DNA from: Rhodobacteraceae bacterium S2214
GTDB lineage: Bacteria > Pseudomonadota > Alphaproteobacteria > Rhodobacterales > Rhodobacteraceae
DNA: 64,000 nt
Reading direction: 5' to 3'
NCBI GenBank assembly: GCA_025141675.1
Contig: CP081161.1
Span: 3,077,501-3,141,500, forward strand
Shown: piece after piece, positions 51,125-59,955 of the stretch
How positions within the stretch are numbered: the stretch's first letter is position 1
How the letters are laid out: every line of letters starts with the position of its first letter
The notes under the pieces: generated by a model
Told to the model about the DNA's origin: nothing
Seen by the model: only the letters and a program-made list of their open reading frames with translations
Database searches by the model: none
Program-made: the position numbers and the translations under genes

Positions 51125-51765
51125 AGGTTTTTATCCTCAAACATACATAGATCGCGGATCAGACATGCCGCGCATTTTGGTTTTCTCGCGACGCATGTAT
51201 AGCGCCCGTGCAAAATTAGCCAGTGGTGCGCATGCAGTTGGAAATCGGCCGGAATATGGTCCTCGATTGCACGCTCAACGGCATCCACATCTTTGCCCGG
51301 CGCGATGCCAGATCGGTTGCCGACGCGGAAAATATGGGTATCCACTGCCTGTGCAGGTTGTCCCCACCACATGTTAAGAACGACGTTGGCCGTCTTGCGC
51401 CCCACACCGGGCAGCGATTGCAACGCAGCACGCGAATTTGGCACCTCTCCGTCGAATTCATCCACCAACATCTGGCTCATCTTGATGACGTTCTTGGCCT
51501 TGTTCCGGTAAAGCCCAATCGTCTTGATATGTTCTGTGACGCCTTCTAGCCCGAGATCGAGCATCTTTTGTGGCGTATCCGCGATCGCGAACAGTTTGCG
51601 CGTCGCTTTATTCACGCCAGCATCGGTCGCTTGGGCCGACAATGCGACGGCAACGACAAGCGTATACACATTCACATGTTCCAGCTCGCCTTTCGGTTCA
51701 GCCTCTGCGTCGTGAAAACGCGTGAAAATCTCGCGGATGGTTTTGTAATCAAGTTGCTTTGCCAT
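51121..51765 (-). CDS. nth: Endonuclease III
   Basis: Removes oxidised pyrimidines and nicks the abasic site (base excision repair). The 214-aa protein has the helix-hairpin-helix LPGVGRKTANVVL with the catalytic Lys, VDTHIFRVGNRSG with the catalytic Asp, and the 4Fe-4S loop C-x6-C-x2-C-x5-C (CVARKPKCAACLIRDLC). It is translationally coupled to the kinase gene downstream and divergent from the Ada-like repair gene. Confidence 0.96.
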   Translation of the reverse strand: MAKQLDYKTIREIFTRFHDAEAEPKGELEHVNVYTLVVAVALSAQATDAGVNKATRKLFAIADTPQKMLDLGLEGVTEHIKTIGLYRNKAKNVIKMSQMLVDEFDGEVPNSRAALQSLPGVGRKTANVVLNMWWGQPAQAVDTHIFRVGNRSGIAPGKDVDAVERAIEDHIPADFQLHAHHWLILHGRYTCVARKPKCAACLIRDLCMFEDKNL

Positions 51766-51844
51766 GCAATCCGTATGCCGCCCCGCCGCACAAACCGCAA
51801 CAATCGGGTCGCATTGGGGCGGTGAAAACCGCTACGGTCCGCAC

Positions 51845-52687
51845 ATGACACAGAACTCTTATCATTACGGCGTCATGGCCCGCGCAATCGACGTGATTGA
51901 TACGGCTGATGCGCCGCTTTCATTAGACGCGCTCGCGGGCCAAATGGACATGTCGCCTGCGCATTTCCAACGCCTGTTTTCGCAATGGGTCGGCGTGTCG
52001 CCCAAACGTTACCAGCAATATCTCGCGCTCGGCCACGCAAAAACACTTCTGCGGGAACGTTTCACAACCTTGGCCACCGCTGACGCTGTCGGCCTGTCCG
52101 GCTCTGGCCGTCTGCACGATATGTTCCTGACATGGGAAGCCATGAGCCCCGGCGATTTCGCCAAAGGCGGCGCAGGTCTGACAATCTATTCAGGATGGTT
52201 CGACAGCCCCTTTGGCCCCACCTTGGTCATGGGTACGGACAAAGGCATCTGTGGCGCGGCCTTCGCCGAAACCATGGGCGATGCGGCAGCCGTGCAAGAC
52301 TTGCAGTCGCGCTGGCCCAACGCCACCTTCATCGAAAATCCGGCACATCTGACCCCATGGGTGCACACCGCCTTCGCGCTAAGCGATCACGCCACACCGC
52401 TCCACCTAATCGGGGCACCGTTCCAAATCAAAGTCTGGGAAGCACTCCTGCAAGTTCCCACCGGCACAGTCACCACCTATTCCGAAATCGCGACGGCCAT
52501 CGGATCACCAAAGGCCGTGCGCGCCGTAGGTACGGCCGTGGGGCGCAATCCGGTATCTTGGTTGATTCCGTGCCATCGCGCTTTGCGGAAATCAGGTGAA
52601 CTGGGCGGCTACCACTGGGGCTTAAACCGTAAACGTGCGATGTTGGCATGGGAAACCGCCCGACACGATGCTGCAACAGCGCCTTAG
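51845..52687 (+). CDS. Ada-like AraC-HTH / methylated-DNA methyltransferase fusion lacking the N-terminal sensor domain
   Basis: The 280-aa protein joins an AraC-type helix-turn-helix region (about residues 5-95: LDALAGQMDMSPAHFQRLFS, VGVSPKRYQQYLAL) to an O6-methylguanine methyltransferase (about 105-275: FQIKVWEALLQVPTGTVTTY and SWLIPCHRALRKSGELGGY with the acceptor Cys in PCHR). The zinc-binding N-terminal Ada domain with its phosphotriester acceptor Cys is absent, so classical methyl-triggered activation cannot occur by that route. ATG 51845 chosen. It is divergent from nth. Confidence 0.9.
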   Translation: MTQNSYHYGVMARAIDVIDTADAPLSLDALAGQMDMSPAHFQRLFSQWVGVSPKRYQQYLALGHAKTLLRERFTTLATADAVGLSGSGRLHDMFLTWEAMSPGDFAKGGAGLTIYSGWFDSPFGPTLVMGTDKGICGAAFAETMGDAAAVQDLQSRWPNATFIENPAHLTPWVHTAFALSDHATPLHLIGAPFQIKVWEALLQVPTGTVTTYSEIATAIGSPKAVRAVGTAVGRNPVSWLIPCHRALRKSGELGGYHWGLNRKRAMLAWETARHDAATAP

Positions 52688-52798
52688 AAAACAGGCGGAC
52701 ATCCGCTATCATACGCTTCGTTATTGGATAACGCGCTGGGTTCCGGCATAGATTGTGCAGCAATAGCACTGCGGTGCGCTTTTAACTGGACTGAACAC

Positions 52799-53452
52799 AT
52801 GACCTTTACAAAACTCCCAATGATTTTCGCGGCCACTTCCCTGATCGCTGTCACAGCATGTTCCGGCACAGGCGGGCCAAACGACAACATCCAAACCCGT
52901 AACGGTGCAGCGATCGGCGCGATCGGTGGTGCAATCTTGGGTGCGGCCACAGCTGACAGCCGCAGCGAACGCGGCCAGCGCGCTGTTGTTGGTGCGTTGC
53001 TCGGCGGCACGGCAGGCGGCGGTATCGGTTCTGTTCTGGACCGTCAGGAAGAAGAACTGCGCCAATCGCTCGGCAACAACGTGGGTATCGTGAACAACGG
53101 CAACAACCTGACCGTGACCCTGCCGAACAACATCCTGTTCGCAACAGACAGCGCGTCAGTATCCGGCACAGCGCAAAATGATTTGTTCGCAGTGGCGCGG
53201 TCCTTGAACAACAACCCGTCTTCCACAATCAACGTAATCGGTCACACCGACAACGTCGGCGACGCGTCCTACAACTTTGATCTGTCCCAGCGTCGCGCAC
53301 AGGCGGTGTCATCGGTCCTGATCAACGCGGGCGTTTCCCCAACACGGCTGCGGTCCGTAGGGCGCGGTGAGGATGCACCAGTTGCATCAAACCTGAATGC
53401 CAACGGTCGCGCGCAGAACCGCCGCGTTGAAATCGTGATCACACCAAACTAA
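52799..53452 (+). CDS. OmpA-family outer-membrane lipoprotein (YiaD-like)
   Basis: The 217-aa precursor has a lipoprotein signal ending in the lipobox VTAC (Cys about residue 21), a glycine-zipper region (NGAAIGAIGGAILGAAT and VGALLGGTAGGGIG) and a C-terminal OmpA peptidoglycan-binding domain (about 105-217: INVIGHTDNVGDASYNFDLS, QRRAQAVSSVLI, RSVGRGEDAPVA, GRAQNRRVEI). It should tether the outer membrane to peptidoglycan. ATG 52799 is selected because it starts the signal peptide. An intrinsic terminator follows. Confidence 0.93.
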   Translation: MTFTKLPMIFAATSLIAVTACSGTGGPNDNIQTRNGAAIGAIGGAILGAATADSRSERGQRAVVGALLGGTAGGGIGSVLDRQEEELRQSLGNNVGIVNNGNNLTVTLPNNILFATDSASVSGTAQNDLFAVARSLNNNPSSTINVIGHTDNVGDASYNFDLSQRRAQAVSSVLINAGVSPTRLRSVGRGEDAPVASNLNANGRAQNRRVEIVITPN

Positions 53453-53479
53453 GCACATCTGCTAACCATCGCAGAATAA

Positions 53480-53507
53480 GGGCCATCCAGACGGGTGGCC
53501 CTTTTTT
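53480..53507 (+). terminator. Intrinsic terminator of the OmpA-lipoprotein gene
   Basis: GGGCCATCC pairs with GGGTGGCCC (one wobble) around AGAC and is followed by TTTTTT. Confidence 0.88.
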
Positions 53508-53526
53508 GTTTGTGATCATACTCCGC

Positions 53527-53545
53527 TGGTCATATAATTTGACCA
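53527..53545. promoter_or_regulatory. TGGT-N11-ACCA dyad upstream of the GntR gene (candidate autoregulatory site)
   Basis: TGGTCA and TGACCA flank TATAATT, giving TGGT-N11-ACCA, 15 bases before the GntR start. The same motif and spacing is found upstream of glcD at 35946. FadR/FCD-type GntR proteins bind TGGT/ACCA dyads. Confidence 0.62.
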
Positions 53546-53560
53546 ATATCGGGGGACATA

Positions 53561-54328
53561 ATGCCGTTTGAACCTATTCAGCAGGAAAAACTATCCAAGG
53601 GCGTCGTGCGCCAAGTCGAAGGTCTGATCCTGCGCGGTATCTTACGCCCCGGCGAACGATTGCCGTCAGAGCGTGAATTATCCGAACGCATGAACGTGTC
53701 CCGGCCATCCTTGCGCGAAGCCTTTGCAGAACTGCAGGAACAAGGGCTGCTGGTGTCCAAAGCGGGCGCAGGGGTCTTTGTCGCCGACGTGCTCGGGTCC
53801 GCCTTTGCCCCTGCCCTTGTGACCCTGTTTGCGACACATGATGAGGCGGTGTTCGACTACATCAGCTTCCGGCGCGATATGGAAGGGCTTGCCGCCGAAC
53901 GCGCCGCCCATCTTGGGTCCGACACCGATCTGGCCGTAATCGACAGTATCTTCAAAAAGATGGAAGTGGCGCACCAAAAACGGAACCCATCCGATGAAGC
54001 GCAGCTGGACGCTGATTTCCACCTCGCGATCATCGAGGCGAGCCATAACATCGTCATGCTCCACATGATGCGGTCGATGTATGAATTGCTACGCGAAGGC
54101 GTGTTCTACAACCGCTCCGTGATGTTCAAACAGCGCATGACACGCGATCACTTACTGGGACAACATCGGGCGATTAACGTGGCCCTACAAGCGCGGGATC
54201 GGGACGGTGCAAGAGCAGCCGTGGCAGCACACCTCGATTACGTCGAAGGGGCGCTGAAGGACCAACAAAAGGCGGATCGAAACGAAGCGTTCGCGAAGAA
54301 ACGATTTGAGCATGAGGCGGGGCGGTAG
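53561..54328 (+). CDS. GntR family regulator with FCD domain (PdhR/GlcC-like)
   Basis: The 255-aa protein has a winged-helix N-terminus (about residues 8-75: LILRGILRPGERLPSERELS, MNVSRPSLREAFAELQEQGL) and an FCD ligand domain (about 95-225) with metal-site histidines in DADFHLAIIEASHN and HLLGQHRAI and RAAVAAHLDYVEGAL. Relatives include PdhR, LldR and GlcC, which sense small organic acids. The matching dyad upstream of glcD suggests control of glycolate oxidation. Confidence 0.92.
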   Translation: MPFEPIQQEKLSKGVVRQVEGLILRGILRPGERLPSERELSERMNVSRPSLREAFAELQEQGLLVSKAGAGVFVADVLGSAFAPALVTLFATHDEAVFDYISFRRDMEGLAAERAAHLGSDTDLAVIDSIFKKMEVAHQKRNPSDEAQLDADFHLAIIEASHNIVMLHMMRSMYELLREGVFYNRSVMFKQRMTRDHLLGQHRAINVALQARDRDGARAAVAAHLDYVEGALKDQQKADRNEAFAKKRFEHEAGR

Positions 54329-54407
54329 GGCAAAGGCTGCAATCGGGACGAAGCGAACGTTGTTAGTTGCGAACGGAACGGCTGCTTTCGATCGATCAGA
54401 GTGATAT

Positions 54408-54785
54408 TCAACGGATCTCTAAAATTCGCCTAAGATCGTTCAGCATGAAATACGTTATTACCTTTGGAGCATCGCCGACAGGGTAGCTTTCCACGTAGTG
54501 ACTACGCTTCCGTTTTATCGGCACAATCCCAATGAACCTTGCGTCAGCTTCATAGTGAAGGTGGAAGAACATATTGTGATCGTCGTAAGGGCATAGATGG
54601 AGGATATTGCCACCCAGATTGATTCCAAAACCTGGCGGACAATTTGTATTGGGATCATCTTCGCTATTCTTAGAACGCTCTGCCCGCCAATCCACACTGT
54701 CGAACGCAACCAACATTTCTGCTCTCGACATGTTCCCCAGTTCTTTAGACGAAAAATCATGCATTTGAAGCCAAGCAGTTGCCAT
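54408..54785 (-). CDS. Orphan 125-aa protein, unknown
   Basis: Starts MATAWLQMHDFSSKELGNMS, with AGGA eight bases upstream; an earlier ATG at 54842 is less likely. It contains CPPGFGINLGGNILHLCPYD and MFFHLHYEADARFIGIVPI. I recognise no family and see no signal or membrane segment. The base composition looks lower in GC than the neighbours, and it sits alone between a GntR gene and the ATP synthase terminator, which hints at a recent arrival. It could be an accessory or immunity-type protein; no evidence decides. Confidence 0.6.
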   Translation of the reverse strand: MATAWLQMHDFSSKELGNMSRAEMLVAFDSVDWRAERSKNSEDDPNTNCPPGFGINLGGNILHLCPYDDHNMFFHLHYEADARFIGIVPIKRKRSHYVESYPVGDAPKVITYFMLNDLRRILEIR

Positions 54786-54884
54786 TTCTCTGTTCCTACA
54801 ATGGATATAGCCGACATTGGCTGTATCACAGCATTCTTGCAATATGGGCTCAATGCGGACATCCCTGACCTCTATAAACCCAAC

Positions 54885-54919
54885 AAAAAACCCGACCGCT
54901 CTTCAGCAATCGGGTTTTT
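54885..54919 (-). terminator. Intrinsic terminator of the F0 ATP synthase operon
   Basis: AAAAAACCCGA and TCGGGTTTTT pair around a 14-nt loop, giving a U-run on the minus strand 22 bases after the atpF stop. A-tracts on the other side also allow action on the plus strand. Confidence 0.85.
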
Positions 54920-54940
54920 CAAATTCAACTAAATCGCAGC

Positions 54941-55498
54941 TTAGTGCAGTTTCGCACCGACCTGGGCAATTGCGTCGTCGATCAAGGCTGCTGTGCTTTT
55001 CGCATCAGCTTGCTTTGCGATGATGTCTTGCGCAGCACCAACGGCAACTGTCACAGCTTGGTTGCGGATGTCTTTCACAGCCGCAGCTTGCGCCGCTTCG
55101 ATTTGCTCTTCGGCGCTTGCCAGACGACGGGCAACGGATGCCACGATGTCGTCTTTCGCAGTTGCCGCAGCTTTCGCAGCTTCGTCCTTTGCAGATGCGA
55201 CGATACGGTCGGCCTGCTCTTGGACTTCTTTCTGCTTACGCTCGTAGGATGCCAACAACGCCTTAGCTTCGTCGCGCAATGCGCGGGCTTCGTCCAGTTC
55301 AGACTTGATGCCAGTCGCACGGGCGTCCAGCATTTCGCCGACTTTGCCTGGAACCTTGAAGTAAACCAAGATGCCAACAAACACGAGGAACGCGATCAGA
55401 ACAACAAAGTCTGTGTTCTTCAGCGATACAAACGGGCCGCTCGCAGCAAATGCAGGGGACGCCATCACAGCCAAAAGAGCAGTCATAAGTAGTTTCAT
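54941..55498 (-). CDS. atpF: ATP synthase F0 subunit b
   Basis: The 185-aa protein has a cleavable-looking leader (MKLLMTALLAVMASPAFA), one membrane helix (about residues 28-47, TDFVVLIAFLVFVGILVYF), then a long charged coiled coil (ARALRDEAKALLASYERKQK and so on) that forms the peripheral stalk. The leader before the membrane anchor is typical for alphaproteobacterial subunit b. It starts 3 bases after atpX ends and is the last gene of the operon. Confidence 0.94.
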   Translation of the reverse strand: MKLLMTALLAVMASPAFAASGPFVSLKNTDFVVLIAFLVFVGILVYFKVPGKVGEMLDARATGIKSELDEARALRDEAKALLASYERKQKEVQEQADRIVASAKDEAAKAAATAKDDIVASVARRLASAEEQIEAAQAAAVKDIRNQAVTVAVGAAQDIIAKQADAKSTAALIDDAIAQVGAKLH

Positions 55499-55501
55499 AG
55501 C

Positions 55502-56050
55502 TTACCCTTTCATCCGTGCAGTGACCGCAGCAGTGACGGTTTTGGCATCAGCCTTACCACCCAGTGCAGCAACGATTTCGCCAGCTGTATCTTTGGCAAC
55601 CGCAGTGACGCTTTTGACAGCACCAGCGCGAATTTCCGCAATCGCAGCTTCGCTTTCAGCAGTCTTGGCTGAAATCTGCGTATCGGCTTTTGCCAATTCC
55701 GCGTCCAGTTCAGACTGAATTTCTGCCTTCGCTTCGGCTACAATCTTTGCAGCTTCAGAACGGGCGTCTGCCAGCGCTTGGTTATATGCAGCTTCGGCCT
55801 CTTGGGCTTTCAGCTTCAATTCTTCAGCGGCAGCAATGTCATTCGTAATTGTACCTGACCGCTCTGCGAGCACGGATGCGATCCGCGGCAATGCAATGCG
55901 TGACAGTACAAAGAAGATCACAACAAGTGTGACCAACAGCCAGAAAATCTGGTTCGGGATCCAATCAGCACAAAGCTGTGGCATCCCAATGGCGCTGCCC
56001 GACGGGCCAACACATGCGCCAACTGCGTGTTCAACTGTTTCTGTTGCCAT
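55502..56050 (-). CDS. atpX: ATP synthase F0 subunit b'
   Basis: The 182-aa protein has a 30-residue N-terminal stretch (with [18 protein letters not shown]), a membrane helix (about residues 35-53) and a heptad-rich alanine/glutamate coiled coil. It forms a heterodimeric peripheral stalk with subunit b, as in photosynthetic and alphaproteobacterial enzymes. The gene precedes atpF by 3 bases and follows atpE. Confidence 0.93.
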   Translation of the reverse strand: MATETVEHAVGACVGPSGSAIGMPQLCADWIPNQIFWLLVTLVVIFFVLSRIALPRIASVLAERSGTITNDIAAAEELKLKAQEAEAAYNQALADARSEAAKIVAEAKAEIQSELDAELAKADTQISAKTAESEAAIAEIRAGAVKSVTAVAKDTAGEIVAALGGKADAKTVTAAVTARMKG

Positions 56051-56129
56051 TTTGGCCCCCGAAGTCCTGTTAAGTTACCGGCTGGCGCGACGTATCACGC
56101 CAGCCAGCCGTAAGGATAGATCGGTTGTC

Positions 56130-56354
56130 TTAGACAGCAAACATCAGCAGCAAGGACACGAGGAATGCAAAGATACCAAGTGCTTCTGCGAATGCGAGAC
56201 CGATGAACAGTGTAGCAGTCTGCGATGCAGCTGCGGATGGGTTACGCAGTGCGCCTGCGAGGTAGTTGCCAGCAACGTTACCAACACCGATAGCGGCAGC
56301 GCCGGAACCGATTGCAGCCAGGCCAGCGCCGATGTGTGCGAGTTCGCCTTCCAT
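56130..56354 (-). CDS. atpE: ATP synthase F0 subunit c
   Basis: The 74-aa hairpin of two membrane helices has the glycine-rich first helix [20 protein letters not shown], the polar loop RNPSA and the proton-binding carboxylate in [14 protein letters not shown]. These form the rotor ring. There is no sodium-type motif set, so proton use is likely. Confidence 0.96.
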   Translation of the reverse strand: MEGELAHIGAGLAAIGSGAAAIGVGNVAGNYLAGALRNPSAAASQTATLFIGLAFAEALGIFAFLVSLLLMFAV

Positions 56355-56418
56355 GATATTTCTCCTTACGATGGAATTTTGAATTTGTGTCGTTAGTGGT
56401 CGGACAAGTGTGGTGGTC

Positions 56419-57171
56419 TTAGTGATGCGGGCTAAGCGCGTCTTTCAGATACACACAGGTCAGAATGGTGAATACGTAGGCTTGGATACCGGCCACGAGG
56501 ACTTCCAGTCCGTAGATGGCGGCGATGCCTGCGATGGATACAGGGCTGATGATGCCGATAGCGGCAAAGCCTGCGAAAACTTTGATAACTGCGTGGCCAG
56601 CCATCACGTTACCCGCAAGACGGATAGAGTGGCTTACCGGACGCACGAAGTACGAGATAACTTCGATGATCGCGATGATCGGACGCAACACTGCTGGTGC
56701 GTCTTTCATCCAGAACATGCCCAAGAAGGATGCGCCGTTCAGAACAAAACCCAGTACAGTCACGGCGATAAAGACGCCGAAACCAAGGATCGCAGTCACA
56801 GCGATGTGGGATGTTGTAGAGAAGGACATCGGCAGCAGGGCCAAATAGTTTGCGAACAAGATGAACACAAACAATGTCATGATATATGGGAAGTACTTGA
56901 TGCCATCTTTGCCGGTGACATCTTCAACCATTTTGTAGACGAAGGAATACATCAGCTCTGCAATCGACTGTACCCGTGTCGGGACAATCGCGCGGCCTTT
57001 GGACCCCATCACGAAAACCGCGATGATCGCGAGAACGGCGATGGCCATCCAAAGCGTTGCGTTTGTGATTGTGAACAGGCCTACTTCGCCGTCGCCAAAC
57101 AGCGGCTTGACGATAAACTGATCGAGGGGGTGAAAGACAAGACCTTCTTCGGAATGTGCATCAGTCGCCAC
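56419..57171 (-). CDS. atpB: ATP synthase F0 subunit a
   Basis: The 250-aa protein has several membrane helices and the essential arginine in [19 protein letters not shown], with [20 protein letters not shown] at the C-terminus. It forms the proton half-channels. GTG at 57171 is chosen as start because GAGG lies nine bases upstream and the resulting start (M)ATDAHSEEG fits relatives. ATG codons at 57180, 57189 and 57198 are alternatives. It overlaps the end of atpI by 11 bases. Confidence 0.94.
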   Translation of the reverse strand: MATDAHSEEGLVFHPLDQFIVKPLFGDGEVGLFTITNATLWMAIAVLAIIAVFVMGSKGRAIVPTRVQSIAELMYSFVYKMVEDVTGKDGIKYFPYIMTLFVFILFANYLALLPMSFSTTSHIAVTAILGFGVFIAVTVLGFVLNGASFLGMFWMKDAPAVLRPIIAIIEVISYFVRPVSHSIRLAGNVMAGHAVIKVFAGFAAIGIISPVSIAGIAAIYGLEVLVAGIQAYVFTILTCVYLKDALSPHH

Positions 57172-57499
57172 GTTGATCATCCTCTTCATTCGCAGCATTC
57201 AGCTGCTTGTTCTGCATCTCTTTGGCTGACCGCATCATGGTGTTCACACCTGCCGCGAAGCCCAAGAATATAAATATCACCAGAAAGATCGGGGTTGTCC
57301 CGAACAGGCTATCCAGCCCGTATCCGATGCCGAAACCGATCCCAAGACCGGCTACTAATTCGATCACCATCCGCCATGCCATCTGGGCTTGGGAATAATG
57401 TTCCTCTGAATGGTCCTTGATTTCTGGACCTGCTTTCAGCGCATCGATTTTGGCCTCTAGGGCTTTCAGTCGTTCCGCGTGATCAGGTTCATTGGACAA
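57161..57499 (-). CDS. atpI: ATP synthase assembly protein AtpI
   Basis: The 112-aa protein has a charged N-terminus ([14 protein letters not shown]), two membrane helices (about residues 43-65 and 70-92, with [16 protein letters not shown]) and a charged tail. It is the usual first gene of alphaproteobacterial F0 operons and helps c-ring assembly or magnesium supply. The promoter should lie in the 217-base gap to the divergent ArsR gene. Confidence 0.92.
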   Translation of the reverse strand: MSNEPDHAERLKALEAKIDALKAGPEIKDHSEEHYSQAQMAWRMVIELVAGLGIGFGIGYGLDSLFGTTPIFLVIFIFLGFAAGVNTMMRSAKEMQNKQLNAANEEDDQRGD

Positions 57500-57657
57500 G
57501 GAATTGCCCCCTCAGATGTTGCGCATGGTTTAGGTGCAGGGCCAAACAGAGTCAACAGAATGTGACCGCCAATATAATCAAACAAAAACAACCTACTAGA
57601 CAACACTCCGCATCAGTCGACACCACAAAACAGACTCAATTCAGGCCAATCAGACAT

Positions 57658-57673
57658 TCAACCATTTGGTTGA
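57658..57673. promoter_or_regulatory. Perfect 16-bp inverted repeat upstream of arsR-type gene
   Basis: TCAACCA and TGGTTGA around TT, 43 bases before the ArsR start at 57717. It is placed as an ArsR-family operator would be. The rest of the 57500-57716 gap holds no gene that I can see. Confidence 0.5.
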
Positions 57674-57716
57674 TCTTCTCTGGCACGCTCCGAATTATCA
57701 GGATAAGCCTATCAGC

Positions 57717-58043
57717 ATGACACAGCCGCTCGACATTATCTTTGCAGCCCTCGCCGATCCGACGCGGCGTGCGATTCTGTCGATGTTGCTCGAAGATGAT
57801 ATGGCCGTGACCGACGTTGCAGAGCCGTTTGAGATGTCGCTCGCCGCAATTTCCAAACACTTGGGCGTGCTGACTGCAGCAGGTCTGATTAGCCAAGAAA
57901 AACGCGGTCGCGTGAAATGGTGCAAGCTGGAACCGGACAACCTGCGCGAAGCGTCCACATGGATGCAGGGCTTCGGGCAGATGGGCGGGCTTGATCTGGA
58001 CGCGTTTGAGCGGTTCTTGGAAACCGAACTTCGCCCCGATTAG
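57717..58043 (+). CDS. ArsR/SmtB-family transcriptional regulator
   Basis: The 108-aa winged-helix protein has IIFAALADPTRRAILSMLLE, then the recognition region EMSLAAISKHLGVLTAAGLI and the wing EKRGRVKWCKLEPD. It lacks the CxC metal site of ArsR or SmtB, so it is probably of the non-metal type often found before an SRPBCC (AHSA1) gene; no such gene follows here. It converges on the DMT transporter with 6 bases between the stops. Confidence 0.9.
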   Translation: MTQPLDIIFAALADPTRRAILSMLLEDDMAVTDVAEPFEMSLAAISKHLGVLTAAGLISQEKRGRVKWCKLEPDNLREASTWMQGFGQMGGLDLDAFERFLETELRPD

Positions 58044-58049
58044 ATCGCC

Positions 58050-58943
58050 CTATTCCCGCAACAACAACAGCAGCGCCACAATCGTCAGACCGATCCCTAA
58101 AAGAACCATCGCAGGTGGCAGCGGGTTGCCCAACGCCACATCCCAGACCATCACCCAACTTGGGGTCAGGTAGGTGTACGCCATAACCTTTGCGCTTGGC
58201 AGGCGGAGCGATGCGAATTGCAGCAACGTGAACGTCGTCGCAGATGCAAAGACTGAGACGTATAATATAGTCACCCAAACCAAGGGCCGCAGATCCGCCC
58301 AGTCGGTCCTGATGATCTCTGGCAATCCAAGCACCGTCAGGATCAAAGCCCCCGCGACCAAGGTCCCAAAGGTGAATGAAAGCGCTGTTTCTCCGCGATT
58401 CAGCTTACGAACCAGCGGCGTGTAAGCCGCGTGCGACACACAGCCCCAGAAATAAATCATCTCGCCGCGACCAACATCAAAACCAAGGATTGCGGATACA
58501 TCGGCCCGGAAAATCACCCAGATCGCACCTAATGCGCCGATCCCAAGCGCAAGCGCCATACGGGACGTCGTGACTTGACGCAACATGACGTAGCCAAAGA
58601 TCGCGGACAGGATCGGGGTTAAGGTGAAGACCGCAGCGGCGCTGACCGACGGCGCCGTTTTCAGGCCCTCAAACATCAAGACAAAGTAGAAGGTAAAGAC
58701 CACGGCAAGGATCAGGTATCGCCATGGCGCACGAAAGTCGCCGCTTTTGATAGCACCAGTGCCGAATGCAATGCCGCCAACGATACCGGCCGCTATCCAA
58801 AAGCGAACAGCGTTTAGCGCCATCGGCGAAATTTCATTGGCGACCAAAACACCTAGTGCAAACGATCCCGCGACCAGCACCGAAAACAGCAACATCGCAA
58901 GGTGACCGGCCAACGCCGGCCCGCTTAAAGCTAGAGGTCGCAA
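58050..58943 (-). CDS. EamA/DMT-family transporter
   Basis: Ten hydrophobic segments and two EamA repeats are visible (for example ISPMALNAVRFWIAAG and LMFEGLKTAPSVSAAAVFTL in the first, CVSHAAYTPLVRKLNRGET and SLRLPSAKVMAYTYLTPSW in the second). The substrate is unknown; relatives export amino acids or metabolites. The start is uncertain: TTG 58943 overlaps the lysR stop, and TTG 58913 or ATG 58895 are alternatives with no clear ribosome site. It is co-directional with and next to the LysR gene. Confidence 0.88.
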   Translation of the reverse strand: MRPLALSGPALAGHLAMLLFSVLVAGSFALGVLVANEISPMALNAVRFWIAAGIVGGIAFGTGAIKSGDFRAPWRYLILAVVFTFYFVLMFEGLKTAPSVSAAAVFTLTPILSAIFGYVMLRQVTTSRMALALGIGALGAIWVIFRADVSAILGFDVGRGEMIYFWGCVSHAAYTPLVRKLNRGETALSFTFGTLVAGALILTVLGLPEIIRTDWADLRPLVWVTILYVSVFASATTFTLLQFASLRLPSAKVMAYTYLTPSWVMVWDVALGNPLPPAMVLLGIGLTIVALLLLLRE

Positions 58944-59812
58944 TTTTTCATGTACCCTTTGACGAAGGACAAAAAGGTTTGGACCTTTGTCGTGCGGTGC
59001 AAATCAACGTGGGTAACCAGCCACATTTTGATGTTCCATTCCGGAATTGGCGGAATGACTGGAATCAATGCCGGGTATCGGCTGACCGCAGAGTTTACGA
59101 CAAATCCGATGCCCGCCCCCGCAAGAATACTGTCTTGCAGCGCGCGTTCATCGGTTGCGCGGTAGACAAAGTTTTCCTTCGGTACAATTTCAGCGAGCCA
59201 ACGGGCGAATGGCGCACGATGATCCACATTATCATACCCCACAAACCTGTGGTTATGGAAATCGTCGACCCCATCCGGCATCCCGAAACGCGCGATATAC
59301 GCTTCAGACGCGACAAGCTGGACGGTCGTTTCCATCAGTGGCTGCACAACGTTGTCGGGTTGATCAGGCGCCATGGCACCTGCCCTGATCGCGACATGGG
59401 CTTCGCCATATTCGAGCCGGAACAAACGTTCACCAGTCAAAAAGCGGATACGGATATCAGGATGTTCCGTCTGAAATTGGGCAAGCATAGGCGCCAGCAT
59501 TTGCGAAAAGCTAAGCAGTGACGTCACCACAAGTTCGCCACTGACGCTTTCCCCCAGCCCCTTGATCCGACTAACAAGTTGGGAAAACTGATCATCCGTC
59601 GCTTTGGCGACTTGCAACAAATCCGTGCCTGCCTCTGTCGGCGCATAGCCACGCGCGTGGCGCTGAAACAACTTCACACCCAGCCGTTGTTCCAAGGCGT
59701 CGATATGCCGGATCACGGTCGCATGATGCACACCCAAAACGTCTGCCGCACCGCTGACAGTACCGTTACGGGCTACTTGATACGCAGTCCTGATTTCGTC
59801 CCAATTGTCCAT
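58931..59812 (-). CDS. LysR-family transcriptional regulator
   Basis: The 293-aa protein starts MDNWDEIRTAYQVARNGTVS, with a LysR helix-turn-helix (about residues 5-62: AADVLGVHHATVIRHIDALE, LFQRHARGYAPTEAG) and a periplasmic-binding-like effector domain. It lies directly upstream of, and overlaps, the DMT transporter gene on the same strand, so it probably controls it. The start at 59812 removes a spurious upstream extension to 59887. Confidence 0.9.
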   Translation of the reverse strand: MDNWDEIRTAYQVARNGTVSGAADVLGVHHATVIRHIDALEQRLGVKLFQRHARGYAPTEAGTDLLQVAKATDDQFSQLVSRIKGLGESVSGELVVTSLLSFSQMLAPMLAQFQTEHPDIRIRFLTGERLFRLEYGEAHVAIRAGAMAPDQPDNVVQPLMETTVQLVASEAYIARFGMPDGVDDFHNHRFVGYDNVDHRAPFARWLAEIVPKENFVYRATDERALQDSILAGAGIGFVVNSAVSRYPALIPVIPPIPEWNIKMWLVTHVDLHRTTKVQTFLSFVKGYMKNCDL

Positions 59813-59955
59813 GATACGACCTGTGCAAATACAAACAGTTCTGGCTATTATTGGCGCTTTACGTTCACATGCGCAAGAGACAGCCAATGGCCGATCAGCA
59901 GTTTCACGCCATGACTTGACTCAGACGCCTCTGCCGTCTAATTCGCGACCCAACT

